Positions 26,769-35,445 of a stretch of 64,000 bases of DNA are shown piece by piece (positions within the stretch are counted from its first letter, which is position 1; every line of letters begins with the position of its first letter). The position numbers and the translations under genes were made by a program. This DNA comes from Paenibacillus phytorum (lineage in GTDB: Bacteria; Bacillota; Bacilli; Paenibacillales; NBRC-103111): NCBI RefSeq assembly GCF_013141715.1, contig NZ_WHOA01000091.1, forward strand, positions 28,554-92,553, in the 5' to 3' direction. The notes below the pieces were generated by a model, which saw only the letters and a program-made list of their open reading frames with translations, did not search any database and was not told where the DNA came from.

Positions 26769-27805
26769 GAACGGATACCCATTTGTTGTCGATATTCAGA
26801 AGGAAGGCAGCCCTCGTATTTCTTAAATGTTTTTGTAAAATGGGGATGATCGGCGTAACCGACCTCACCCGAGATATCGGTAATTCGCCACTGCGGCTGT
26901 TGGAGCAGCTTCTTCGCCTTCTCCATGCGTCTGCGCGTGCGGTACTGCACGAACGTTTCTGCCGTACTTTGCTTAAACAGTTGGCTGAAATAAGAAGGAT
27001 TAAGCCCGATAAAGTCAGCCACCTCTTCTAAAGATACTTCCTCAGCGAGATGCGTCTCTATATAGTGCTTGGCTTCCTCAACAGGGTCCTTAAGCTTGCC
27101 TTTGCGTTTGATTCGAAGCTCATCCAGATACCCACTGATCGCGGTCGTGAATCGAAGCCACGCTTCCTCTTCGCTCACAGCACCGGTTAAATCAAGCTCA
27201 CCCTGCATGAAATATACATCCCTCACATTTAACCTTTGGTGCAGGAGGGTGTGGATCTCTTGCAAAATATCGCTAACCCGGTTGAGCTTGAGCTTATTGG
27301 CCTTCAGCTCGGCCTGAATTTCCTCAACGACGCCGTTTAATTCCGCCTGCTGCAGCATCCACACGGCTTGCTCCATGCGACCGGCCCACTGCTCCAACTT
27401 CGTTACAGCAACGAAGGATTCGGAGCTTACTTTACTTTGGTTACGAATTAGCTTCTCTAACACATGCTGAAATCCCTTAATATTAACGGGCTTCAGTAAG
27501 TACTCTTTCACCCCATAAGACACGCATTTCTGCGCATATTCGAAATCACCATAGCCGGAAATGACCACAACTTGTATGTCCGCATCCATTTCTGCAACAC
27601 GAGCACATAGTTCCAGCCCATCCATCTTAGGCATCCGAATATCGGTGAACAGGAAGTCAGGTCGTTCCTCTTGAATCCGCTGCAGCGCGACAACGCCATT
27701 CTCAGCCGTTCGCAGGCTTTCGATTGGGAGCTCCGATTGTTCAACGAGTTTTTGTAAGCCTTTGCGTATCATCGGTTCGTCATCGACAATGAGTATGCGG
27801 TACAT
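26765..27805 (-). CDS. YesN-type response regulator (module 3)
   Basis: The 346-residue protein is the shortest of the three regulators. The receiver has IVDDEPM, Asp55 in FTDIRMPKMDGL and the Lys in LLKPVNIKG; the C-terminus is an AraC-type DNA-binding domain (EVADFIGLNPSYFSQLFKQS, then DISGEVGYADHPHFTKTFKK). ATG 27805 has AAAGGAG eight bases upstream; the earlier in-frame ATG lacks one. It probably activates the transporter and lyase genes of module 3 in response to the adjacent kinase. Confidence 0.92.
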   Translation of the reverse strand: MYRILIVDDEPMIRKGLQKLVEQSELPIESLRTAENGVVALQRIQEERPDFLFTDIRMPKMDGLELCARVAEMDADIQVVVISGYGDFEYAQKCVSYGVKEYLLKPVNIKGFQHVLEKLIRNQSKVSSESFVAVTKLEQWAGRMEQAVWMLQQAELNGVVEEIQAELKANKLKLNRVSDILQEIHTLLHQRLNVRDVYFMQGELDLTGAVSEEEAWLRFTTAISGYLDELRIKRKGKLKDPVEEAKHYIETHLAEEVSLEEVADFIGLNPSYFSQLFKQSTAETFVQYRTRRRMEKAKKLLQQPQWRITDISGEVGYADHPHFTKTFKKYEGCLPSEYRQQMGIRS

Positions 27806-27894
27806 GAGGAATGCTCCTTTCAAACCCTTATGAAATGCACGCTCCCCACGGGCTGGCGGGCACGTGAGGAGGCGGTCATGCTCAGCAGATGAGC

Positions 27895-29478
27895 TTATTT
27901 ACGCGGCATCGACACGGTCGTACCGGAATCTTTACTATTGAATTTCTCTGTTGCTTCCTTGATTACTTCGTTACCGCCTTTGGATTTCCACTCTTCCAAT
28001 ACTTTCGGCCAATCGGAGATCGGCTCTTTGCCGTACACCATCTTCACCATGTGCTGGAGAATGACTGGAGGTGCTTGGTCGGAAAGCGGCGAAATATCAG
28101 GATTTTTCATTAAAGATTCAAGACGTGGCTCGAAGCTGATACCGTCGCGCCCTTCATTTTTTAACGTTGTATCATAGACATTCATTAATTTCTTACCTTC
28201 TTCTGTCAAGCTAAGTGTCCCTTTATTATAAGTCGTATCTTGGACAAGCCACAAGAAGGATTGACGGTAACGCTCTTCATCGACACCCGCTGTATCTGTT
28301 GGAGCTTTGTAGTCGATTTTGCCATCCACCGTTTTGTACGTGTCACCTTCAATACCGAATGTAAAGTATTTCTCTGCCTCATCCGACATCATCCAATCGA
28401 AGAACTGGATAATTTGCGCAGCATTTTTAGCATTTTTATTGATAAAGTAAGCACGCGGCGCAGGTCCGTATAAGTAGTGACCGCCTTTGCCATCTGGTCC
28501 TGTCGGGGATGCGATGATCTCGATATCGCCCGTTGGGACCGTTGTTTTCAGCTGTGTTTCCCATTGCAGCAATTCATTCGCGTTCATGGACCACATACCT
28601 GCTTTACCCGCAAGGATGGTGTTTTTGAACACTGTAGCGTTGATCGTTGCGAACTCTTTATTGATCAAGCCTTCATCAAACATCGTTTTGTACGTTTGCA
28701 GCGCTTTCGTCATATTCTCTGTGTCGAAGAATTTAGGCAGAACTTGATCGCCTGATTTCTCGAACATGGATAAGTAAGGAAATACGTCATAAGCACCGAA
28801 GAAGGAGTCTGCGTACTTGAAGTTTTCACGACCCATGTACGGGTTCTCAACGCCCATTTCTTTGAACTTGCGTAGTACTGCCATGTACTCGTCAACCGTT
28901 TTAGGAACTCCTAGGCCTGCTTTATCAAGCAAATCTTTGCGAACGAAGATAGAGCGACGGGACGGGTTGGACAAGTATTCCGGAATGGCGAAAATTTTAC
29001 CTTGATAAGTTACGTTATCCCAAGCGTCTTTCGGCACTTTTTTCAGCAGATTCGGTCCATACTTCTTCAGCAATTCATCAAGAGGCGTGAACACACCCGC
29101 TTTTACGGAACCAGCCATTTCTTTACCATTCACACCACCACTGCCCTGTACAACGTCAGGAATGTCATTGGTTGCAAACATCTGAATCATTTTCTGCTCA
29201 TATTCTTTGTGAGGAACAAGTACGATATTCATATCGGAGTTCGTCATCTCTTCTAACTTTTTCACCCATTTGTCTTGATTAATATCAGGCGACTTCTCTA
29301 CATGTCCGAATGCGAGTGTACGCAAGGAGATGGAGAATTTCGTTTTTTCAGCAGGCTTTGCGTTTGACGTGCCAGCCGCAGCGCTTGACGCCGGTTGTTC
29401 AGCGGGTTTAGAAGAGCAAGCAACCAGCAAACTGGCCATCATTACGGCTGCCATCGTGGTGGGAATCCATTTTTTCAT
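27895..29478 (-). CDS. Extracellular sugar-binding lipoprotein, LplA/YtcQ type (module 3)
   Basis: The 527-residue protein carries a lipoprotein signal peptide with lipobox LVAC (Cys21). The mature part is a long type-1 solute-binding protein of about 500 residues, the size typical of LplA/YtcQ-like oligosaccharide binders and larger than those of modules 1 and 2. Markers are KWVKKLEEMTNSDMNI near the start, NDIPDVVQGSGG in lobe 1 and IFVRKDLLDKAGLGVPKTVD at the hinge. ATG 29478 has AGAGGGG seven bases upstream. Together with the LplB/LplC-type permeases encoded upstream it would import complex oligosaccharides, plausibly the oligouronides cut by the two lyases. Confidence 0.9.
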   Translation of the reverse strand: MKKWIPTTMAAVMMASLLVACSSKPAEQPASSAAAGTSNAKPAEKTKFSISLRTLAFGHVEKSPDINQDKWVKKLEEMTNSDMNIVLVPHKEYEQKMIQMFATNDIPDVVQGSGGVNGKEMAGSVKAGVFTPLDELLKKYGPNLLKKVPKDAWDNVTYQGKIFAIPEYLSNPSRRSIFVRKDLLDKAGLGVPKTVDEYMAVLRKFKEMGVENPYMGRENFKYADSFFGAYDVFPYLSMFEKSGDQVLPKFFDTENMTKALQTYKTMFDEGLINKEFATINATVFKNTILAGKAGMWSMNANELLQWETQLKTTVPTGDIEIIASPTGPDGKGGHYLYGPAPRAYFINKNAKNAAQIIQFFDWMMSDEAEKYFTFGIEGDTYKTVDGKIDYKAPTDTAGVDEERYRQSFLWLVQDTTYNKGTLSLTEEGKKLMNVYDTTLKNEGRDGISFEPRLESLMKNPDISPLSDQAPPVILQHMVKMVYGKEPISDWPKVLEEWKSKGGNEVIKEATEKFNSKDSGTTVSMPRK

Positions 29479-29529
29479 TTCTACCCCTCTTTTCATTTCA
29501 CTAAGATATGAACGCATTCACACCTTCAT

Positions 29530-29545
29530 TGTAAAAGCGTTTACA
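29530..29545 (-). promoter_or_regulatory. Candidate cre-like operator ahead of the module 3 binding-protein gene
   Basis: TGTAAACGCTTTTACA (minus strand) is a near-perfect palindrome of the LacI/CcpA type, about 50 bases upstream of the start codon. It is 16 bases long, two more than the classical cre consensus, so the assignment to CcpA is tentative. It shares 12 of 16 bases with the element at 31545-31560. Confidence 0.5.
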
Positions 29546-29631
29546 AATTGCCGATATGGAATGTCTTTAGTTCGATTTGTCTTTTTTTTAGAATGCTGTA
29601 AAATTTGTTGATTTCATGCAGAACTATTTCC

Positions 29632-30513
29632 TTAAGATTTTACAGAACCCACCATCATTCCTTTGACAAAATGGCGCTGCAAGAACGGATAGATAAGAAT
29701 AATGGGGATCGTCGCAATAATAATGGTCGCCATTTTGATGCCTTCCGGATCCATATGAGCAAGTCCGCTGAATTGGGAAGCGTTCGGATCAATACTGATA
29801 TCCTCAGATACAATCAATTGACGGAGCTTTACCTGAAGTGGCCATAAGGCAGGCTTGTTAATGTAGTACAGCGCGCTTTGGTACGTATTCCAGTGACCCA
29901 CCGCATAAAAGATCCCTAAAGAGGCCATCACCGGTTTGGACAAAGGCAGAATAATATTCCAGATCATGCGAAGCTCGGAGCAGCCGTCGATACGTCCGGA
30001 ATCAATCAGCTCACTCGGAATTTGCAAGAAAAAGGACCGCATAATGAAAAAATTGAAGGCACTGATTGCACCTGGAAGCAATAAAGCCCAAAGCGAATTC
30101 GTCAGGTGTAAATTTTTCATCAAAATAAAGTTTGGAATCAGTGGAGCTGTAAAAACCATCGTAATGAGAACCATAATAACGACAACATTACGGCCAGCAT
30201 ACTCTGGTCGAGATACCGGATATGCAAGTGATGCCGTGGCGATGAGATTGATCAGTGTACCCACTACTGTAATATACACGGTCACTCCGAAGGAACGCCA
30301 GATTGCCGCATCGCTAAACACATATTGATAGTTGATTGATGTAAATTGAACAGGTAGGAATAGTACCTTCCCATTCACAATGGCTTCCGAAGAACTGAAC
30401 GATTGGGCCAGCACGTTTAAGAACGGCAGGAGCATCGCTAGCGATAGAAGAGTCAGAAATAGCACATTAAAGATGTTAAAAACTTGCCAGCCGGCTGTCG
30501 GCTTGCGATTCAT
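29632..30513 (-). CDS. ABC transporter permease, LplC/YtcP type (module 3)
   Basis: The 293-residue protein has about six membrane helices and an EAA-like loop, ELIDSGRIDGCSELRMIWNI. It ends in VKGMMVGSVKS, the LplC/YtcP signature tail. The N-terminal pattern FNVLFLTLLSLAMLLPFLNV and the following AQSFSSSEAI are characteristic of this group, which pairs with LplB. ATG 30513 has GGAGG upstream. It lies 18 bases after the LplB-type gene and about 150 bases before the binding-protein gene, which has its own candidate operator. Confidence 0.9.
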   Translation of the reverse strand: MNRKPTAGWQVFNIFNVLFLTLLSLAMLLPFLNVLAQSFSSSEAIVNGKVLFLPVQFTSINYQYVFSDAAIWRSFGVTVYITVVGTLINLIATASLAYPVSRPEYAGRNVVVIMVLITMVFTAPLIPNFILMKNLHLTNSLWALLLPGAISAFNFFIMRSFFLQIPSELIDSGRIDGCSELRMIWNIILPLSKPVMASLGIFYAVGHWNTYQSALYYINKPALWPLQVKLRQLIVSEDISIDPNASQFSGLAHMDPEGIKMATIIIATIPIILIYPFLQRHFVKGMMVGSVKS

Positions 30514-30531
30514 AAAGCGTTCACCTCCGTC

Positions 30532-31494
30532 TTAGTACAAGCTTTCACCCGTTGTTTTTTTGCTTAAAATATTGCCAGTAACAATAAAAATCACACCAAC
30601 TAATGCTTTGAAAAGTCCGATTGCCGTCGTATAGCTAAACTGCTGACCTAACAACCCCGCGGTGTAGATATACGTGTCTAAAATTTCACCATTTTCCTTA
30701 TTTAACGGGTTCAGGAACACGTAAACACGTTCGAAGCCAAAGTCCAAAAATTTACCGATATGAAGGAGGAACAAAATCATAATGGTTGGTAGAAGCGACG
30801 GGAGCGTAATTGAAATAGTTTGTCTCCAGCGGTTCGCGCCATCCACCTCAGAAGCTTCATATAGATCCGGATTAATTCCTGCCAGTGCGGCCAAATAAAT
30901 GATCGTACCGTAGCCGGAATCACGCCAAATCCCCGATGAAATGAGCACTGTACGAATCCATGACTCTTCACCCATGAAATAAATCGGCTCGAAACCTAGC
31001 CAAGTGATGAGATGGTTCAAAGCCCCCGTTGAAGGAGAAAGAATACCAATCGCAATCCCGCTCACAATAACCCACGATAAGAAGTGAGGCATGTAAACAA
31101 CGGTTTGAAGTAACCGCTTGTACACTACAACGCGCAGCTCATTAAGCAGCAAGGCGAGTATGATAGGCGCTGGAAAAGCCAGTACCAAATCGTAAATGCC
31201 GATCAGAATCGTATTCTTCAAAATCTTGAGGAAATCATAGTGGGCAAACATCCGAATGAAATGTTCGAACCCAACCCATTCACTTCCCGTGAAGCCATCA
31301 AAAATGTTGTAATCTTGAAAAGCAATGACTGAACCTAACAATGGTACATACTTGAAAATAATAAAATACAAAATCCCCGGCAGCGATATTAAATACAACG
31401 CCTTATACTTCCAGAACGTTCGCAGAAAGGATCTACCTTTACGTACCTGCGAGCGCTGATTCATCTTTTTTACGGCTTGTGCGTTGACCGCCAT
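30532..31494 (-). CDS. ABC transporter permease, LplB type (module 3)
   Basis: The 320-residue protein has a basic N-terminus and about six membrane helices. LYLISLPGILYFIIFKYVPL and the loop QDYNIFDGFTGSEWVGFEHF are hallmarks of LplB/YteP-like permeases, and the EAA loop reads YEASEVDGANRWRQTISIT. It would form the channel with the LplC-type partner. ATG 31494 follows GAGGGGGG. It is the first gene of module 3, preceded by a candidate promoter whose -35 region overlaps a LacI/CcpA-type operator. Confidence 0.9.
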   Translation of the reverse strand: MAVNAQAVKKMNQRSQVRKGRSFLRTFWKYKALYLISLPGILYFIIFKYVPLLGSVIAFQDYNIFDGFTGSEWVGFEHFIRMFAHYDFLKILKNTILIGIYDLVLAFPAPIILALLLNELRVVVYKRLLQTVVYMPHFLSWVIVSGIAIGILSPSTGALNHLITWLGFEPIYFMGEESWIRTVLISSGIWRDSGYGTIIYLAALAGINPDLYEASEVDGANRWRQTISITLPSLLPTIMILFLLHIGKFLDFGFERVYVFLNPLNKENGEILDTYIYTAGLLGQQFSYTTAIGLFKALVGVIFIVTGNILSKKTTGESLY

Positions 31495-31523
31495 TCTTGG
31501 CCCCCCTCACTATTCTTCGCTGA

Positions 31524-31560
31524 TGTTATACCTACATCGTACCCTGCTAAAGCGCTTGCA
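31524..31560 (-). promoter_or_regulatory. Candidate promoter and cre-like operator of module 3
   Basis: On the minus strand TGCAAGCGCTTTAGCA lies at 31545-31560, and a -10-like TATAAC follows about 17 bases beyond its 3' half (near 31524-31529), so a bound repressor would cover the -35 region. It resembles the 29530-29545 element at 12 of 16 bases. Carbon catabolite control of module 3 is the likely meaning. Confidence 0.5.
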
Positions 31561-31994
31561 ACAATGGATTGTCTTTTCACTCACTTGTGTTTTTTTTAGG
31601 TGGGGGAAGTGCCGCGTTGCGGCTTGTGCTGGACGTGTGGGAGGTGCATGGGTGAGCGAAGGAATGCGAAGGTGCGCGACATAGATATCGCACACCTTCT
31701 AATGTAAATCATGCAGCTAATTTCGCTTCAGCTACGCATTTCCTATGAATTAGCTGCGTTTCCTACATCAAATTTCCCAGAAATCATGAGTTTGAACGCT
31801 TTTGGGAGAAATTAGCTGCACATTTTGCATACAGAACCCTCCAACAGACATTCATCGCTTAATTTTGATGCACAAAATGCATGTAGTTCGGTTTTCGTGC
31901 TCAGTCAGGGCCTGCTTCCAAATATCCAAATTCCCTCCAACTCCCAACACGTCCAGCTCCCCTTTCATGCTTCTTGGCTCTTGAGTGAGTTCTT
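31561..31994. other. Intergenic region with short inverted repeats, no gene recognised
   Basis: CAGCTAATT and AATTAGCTG recur between about 31713 and 31820 and can pair. An open frame on either strand here has no family resemblance or ribosome site. No terminator was identified. Confidence 0.4.
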
Positions 31995-32189
31995 CTGCTC
32001 GTAAGAATGTTTTTCATCGCTAAAGTTGGGCTGTTGCTCAATAACTTCACTTTAACGATGAATTTCATCGTTATTGTCGAATCTACTCTGCCTTTAAGTA
32101 TATATCTCTGCTCGTAAGCGTGTTTTTCATCACTAAAGTCGGGCTACTGCTCAACAAAATCACTTTAACGATGATTTTCATCGTTAAAG
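31995..32189. repeat. Tandem pair of 82-bp hairpin units
   Basis: Units 31995-32076 and 32108-32189 match at about 70 of 82 positions with a 113-base period. The second ends in a perfect 12-bp hairpin (CTTTAACGATGA / TCATCGTTAAAG). The period, unit size and a TTGCTCA/CTGCTCA loop string recall the pair at 24684-24875, although the stems differ in sequence. Confidence 0.75.
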
Positions 32190-32210
32190 CCACCACATTC
32201 ACAACACGAC

Positions 32211-32242
32211 AAAAAAAACGCCACCCACAAATGTGGGGGCGC
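32211..32242 (-). terminator. Rho-independent terminator of the MMPL transporter gene
   Basis: On the minus strand GCGCCCCCACA TT TGTGGGTGGCG forms a stem, followed by eight Ts. Confidence 0.88.
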
Positions 32243-32266
32243 CCAATCAATCCATTCACTTCATGC

Positions 32267-35200
32267 TCACGCGGTTCTACTCTCCGTGGACACTTGCCTA
32301 GCCGCAGACTTGCGCTTCATCCGCAGTGCCTCAGGCATAGCGAGCAAAGCCGGCAGCAGCATCGGCAGCAAAATAAAGCAAAGTACAACGAGCCCAACGA
32401 TCACGGCAACGGCTAGCTCAATCAGCAGAACTAGACCTGATGGAACCAACGTCGCGAAGGTACCGCCGAGGATGACCATAGCCGAGATCACCACGCCGCC
32501 GATGTGCTTAGCGGCCTGAACAATCGCCTTAGACGGCGATAATTCGCCCAGCTCTTTATATCGCATCATCAGGAAGATGCTGTAGTCGACACCGACTGCG
32601 ATGATGATGATGAAGGAGAAGAACGGTACGAAAGACGAAACACCGTCTGCACCAATGATTTTATCTGTAACGATATTGGTAGCGGTCATGGCTACATAGT
32701 AGGAAATCACTAAGGACACGATGATATATACCGCTGGCCAGAAGGCGCGTATCACGAATAACAGGACAATAAATACGCCAATAATCACGATGATCGCCGT
32801 GCTGTTGAACGATTTCAGCTGTGCTTTGTTCGTGTCATAGGTCGTTGAACTTGGTCCCGCGGCACCGACTTTCGCTTTTTCCAGCACCGTGCCTTTCAAA
32901 CTAGACGCTAACTCAGCGTTAATCCCCTCAATGGTGTCCATAGCCGCTGATGAGTATGGATCATCCTTCAGAATGACGATGAGTTTTGTACTCTTGCGGT
33001 CTTTGGACATGAAGCTGTCCAACGATTTTCCGAAATCCGCGCTCGTTAAAGCTTCTTTCGGAATGAAAAACGTTTTCGAGCTGTTCAGCTGCGTCAGGAA
33101 CTGGCTCGTTTTGCCGAGCCCTTCGGACACATCGCCAAGTCCGTTGCCGCTTTGCCCGAGGCCGTCCTTCAGCTGGCTCATCCCGCCAGCCAAGCCCGAC
33201 AAGCCCTCGTTCAGCTTCTGCTGCCCGTCCTTGACGCTGCCCAGCGCGTCATTCAGCTTCGCCATGTTCGCGGCGATCTCTTGGCTGCCCGCGCTGCCTT
33301 GCTTCAGCCCCTTCGCGAGCGCCTCTGAGCCGCTCTGCAGAGAAGCCAATCCCGCAGCAAGCTGCGCCTGCGCGCCATTAATCTGCGTAAGTCCCGCAGC
33401 AGCCTCAGCGAAAGAGCCATTCAACTTGGCCGCATTCGCACCAAGCTCCTTCAACCCGCCGTTCAGCTGGGCGAGTCCTGTTTCCAAGCCCTCACCCGTT
33501 TGCTTCAGCTTCATGTAATCGACATCTGCCTTTAACTGGCTGTACTTATCACCCAATCCGCCAATAAGCCCATTCATCCCAGTCAACCCCTGTTGAATGC
33601 CAGGAAGCTTCCCTTCAATCTGACTATAACCGTCAGATAAGGCACTATAACCCTGCTGCAGCTGCGTAAGCCCGCTGCTAATCTTCGACGTATTGGCATC
33701 AACTTGCGTCATGCCATCCTTTAAGCTCGCAATGCCCGCGCTTAGCTCCCCAGCTCCGTCGGCCCCCTGAGCAATACCCTTCGATACTTGCCCAAGCGCA
33801 ACAGTAATCTGGCTGTAGCCATCCTGTACCTTACCCGTTCCATCAACTAACTGGTCGGAGCCGGACAAATCTGGACTCACCAGTTTGCTCTGCATCAAAT
33901 TCAAACCATCTTTTATTTGATTAACGCCTTTCTGCGAAGCTGTAATTCCTTCTGCGACGGTCGACGTTTGGGTCGAAATATAGAAGCTATCAATTGGCTT
34001 CGACTGCGGCTGTGTCACACTCGACACCTTATCCACGCCCGGAACACTCTTCAATTTGTCCGTTAGCTTATCAATTGCGGCTAATCCGTCATTATTATCA
34101 ATTGCTTTATCATTCTCTATTACAACCATAGTCGGCAGCGCTTGACCTCGGCTAAAATGATCCGCTACAAGGCTGAATCCTTTGGTGGATTCATGGTCAT
34201 TCCCTAACTCTTTCAACTGGTCAAAAGACAATTTCTGATTGTTGGAAAGAGCAATCGGAATCATCACAATTAGAATAAGCAGCGTTGTGATCACCGGTCT
34301 TTTCACCGCAATAGCCGTCAAGCTAGCCCAAAATTTACTTTCTTTATGCCCGGTTGCACCCTTGGAAGGCCAATACAGCTTACTGCCCAGTACTTTCATG
34401 AGGAAAGGAGTCACCGTCATAATTTCAAGCAAGAGCACCGCGGTACCAATAGCCACCACATTGCCTGATTTATAAATACCAAAGTCCGAGAATGTCAAAC
34501 TCGCGAAAGCGATAAATACGGTCAGAATACTATAAAAGATCGTTTTTCCAGCCGTTTTATATGTCACAATAATCGCTTCATCCACAGACAGACCGTGGGA
34601 TAATTCTTCTTTAAACCGATTGAACAACAGGATGTTATAGTCCGTTCCAATGCCGAAAAGAATCAAAATTAACAGCATCTCCGTGACACTTGTCACTGGA
34701 AACTCAAACTTATCAATAAGCTGCGCGGCAATTCCCATGGAGCACAAGTAGGAAATACCCACAGCAAGCAGCGAGACAATCGGAATAACAACGGAACGGA
34801 ACATAATGACTAGCACTGCTAAGATGAAGATAACCGTTAACGCCGCACTTTTTGCCACACCGGACTCGGATGCTTTGATGTAATCGTTCTGAATGAAGTC
34901 CTCACCTGAGAGGTAGTAATCCACCTTCACATCTTTCAAAACAGCCTCAAACTCCTGTTGAATCTCATCGACATGACGTCCTCTTTTATCCAAACTAAAG
35001 CTCGCCATTAATGTCGTCTGATCCTCCGAAATAAGCGAGGACTTCGCGTCAGGCAGTGAGAATGGATCAAGTAATTGATCGAACCCAAGCTCCGCTTGAT
35101 GGTTCTTCATACTCGTAATACCTGACTCGATCTGCTTCATGTCGGCGTCTGACAGTTTATTCGGGTTGTGGAACACGATGATATCGCTAGTCCCCTCAAC

Positions 35201-35377
35201 CCCATTCATTTTATTCAAAATCGATGTAGCGACCTTGGACGGACTGTCCTTTGGCAGCGGATCTTGGCCCCTGAGCCCTAAAATAGCATTCACATCGGGT
35301 TGAAAAACCGTGAGAACTACGGTAGCTACCAGCCACAAGGCGACAATTGTCCAGCGCCATTTAATAATTTGTTTCAT
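32267..35377 (-). CDS. MMPL/RND-superfamily membrane transporter (YdfJ-like)
   Basis: The 1036-residue protein has two halves of about six membrane helices each. The first contains VTEMLLILILFGIGTDYNIL and the second SFVPFFSFIIIIAVGVDYSI; their GTDYN and GVDYS Asp residues are the proton-relay positions of MMPL proteins. Between them lies a long extracytoplasmic region (roughly residues 480-800) with many heptad-like runs of Gly, Leu, Gln and Ala, such as AQLAAGLASLQSGSEALAKG, forming coiled coil. It probably exports lipids, fatty acids or toxic compounds. ATG 35377 has GGAGGAATT upstream. A TetR regulator gene lies directly upstream with a shared operator sequence. Confidence 0.88.
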   Translation of the reverse strand: MKQIIKWRWTIVALWLVATVVLTVFQPDVNAILGLRGQDPLPKDSPSKVATSILNKMNGVEGTSDIIVFHNPNKLSDADMKQIESGITSMKNHQAELGFDQLLDPFSLPDAKSSLISEDQTTLMASFSLDKRGRHVDEIQQEFEAVLKDVKVDYYLSGEDFIQNDYIKASESGVAKSAALTVIFILAVLVIMFRSVVIPIVSLLAVGISYLCSMGIAAQLIDKFEFPVTSVTEMLLILILFGIGTDYNILLFNRFKEELSHGLSVDEAIIVTYKTAGKTIFYSILTVFIAFASLTFSDFGIYKSGNVVAIGTAVLLLEIMTVTPFLMKVLGSKLYWPSKGATGHKESKFWASLTAIAVKRPVITTLLILIVMIPIALSNNQKLSFDQLKELGNDHESTKGFSLVADHFSRGQALPTMVVIENDKAIDNNDGLAAIDKLTDKLKSVPGVDKVSSVTQPQSKPIDSFYISTQTSTVAEGITASQKGVNQIKDGLNLMQSKLVSPDLSGSDQLVDGTGKVQDGYSQITVALGQVSKGIAQGADGAGELSAGIASLKDGMTQVDANTSKISSGLTQLQQGYSALSDGYSQIEGKLPGIQQGLTGMNGLIGGLGDKYSQLKADVDYMKLKQTGEGLETGLAQLNGGLKELGANAAKLNGSFAEAAAGLTQINGAQAQLAAGLASLQSGSEALAKGLKQGSAGSQEIAANMAKLNDALGSVKDGQQKLNEGLSGLAGGMSQLKDGLGQSGNGLGDVSEGLGKTSQFLTQLNSSKTFFIPKEALTSADFGKSLDSFMSKDRKSTKLIVILKDDPYSSAAMDTIEGINAELASSLKGTVLEKAKVGAAGPSSTTYDTNKAQLKSFNSTAIIVIIGVFIVLLFVIRAFWPAVYIIVSLVISYYVAMTATNIVTDKIIGADGVSSFVPFFSFIIIIAVGVDYSIFLMMRYKELGELSPSKAIVQAAKHIGGVVISAMVILGGTFATLVPSGLVLLIELAVAVIVGLVVLCFILLPMLLPALLAMPEALRMKRKSAARQVSTESRTA

Positions 35378-35412
35378 CTCTCTAATTCCTCCTCCGATTT
35401 ACAAATCGTTAG

Positions 35413-35426
35413 TAAACAAGCGTTCA
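35413..35426 (-). promoter_or_regulatory. Candidate TetR operator ahead of the MMPL gene
   Basis: TAAACAAGCGTTCA (plus-strand reading) matches TAAACACCCGTTCA at 36077-36090, ahead of the regulator gene, in 12 of 14 bases. Both are imperfect palindromes of TGAACG/TAAACA half-sites. Confidence 0.6.
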
Positions 35427-35445
35427 TTTTTGACTCAAAAAAATT

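Noticed and set aside
32889..33518. 209-codon plus-strand open frame rich in Ser, Pro and Phe
   Set aside because: It is the reverse of the repetitive Gly/Leu/Gln coiled-coil region of the MMPL protein; composition follows from that.
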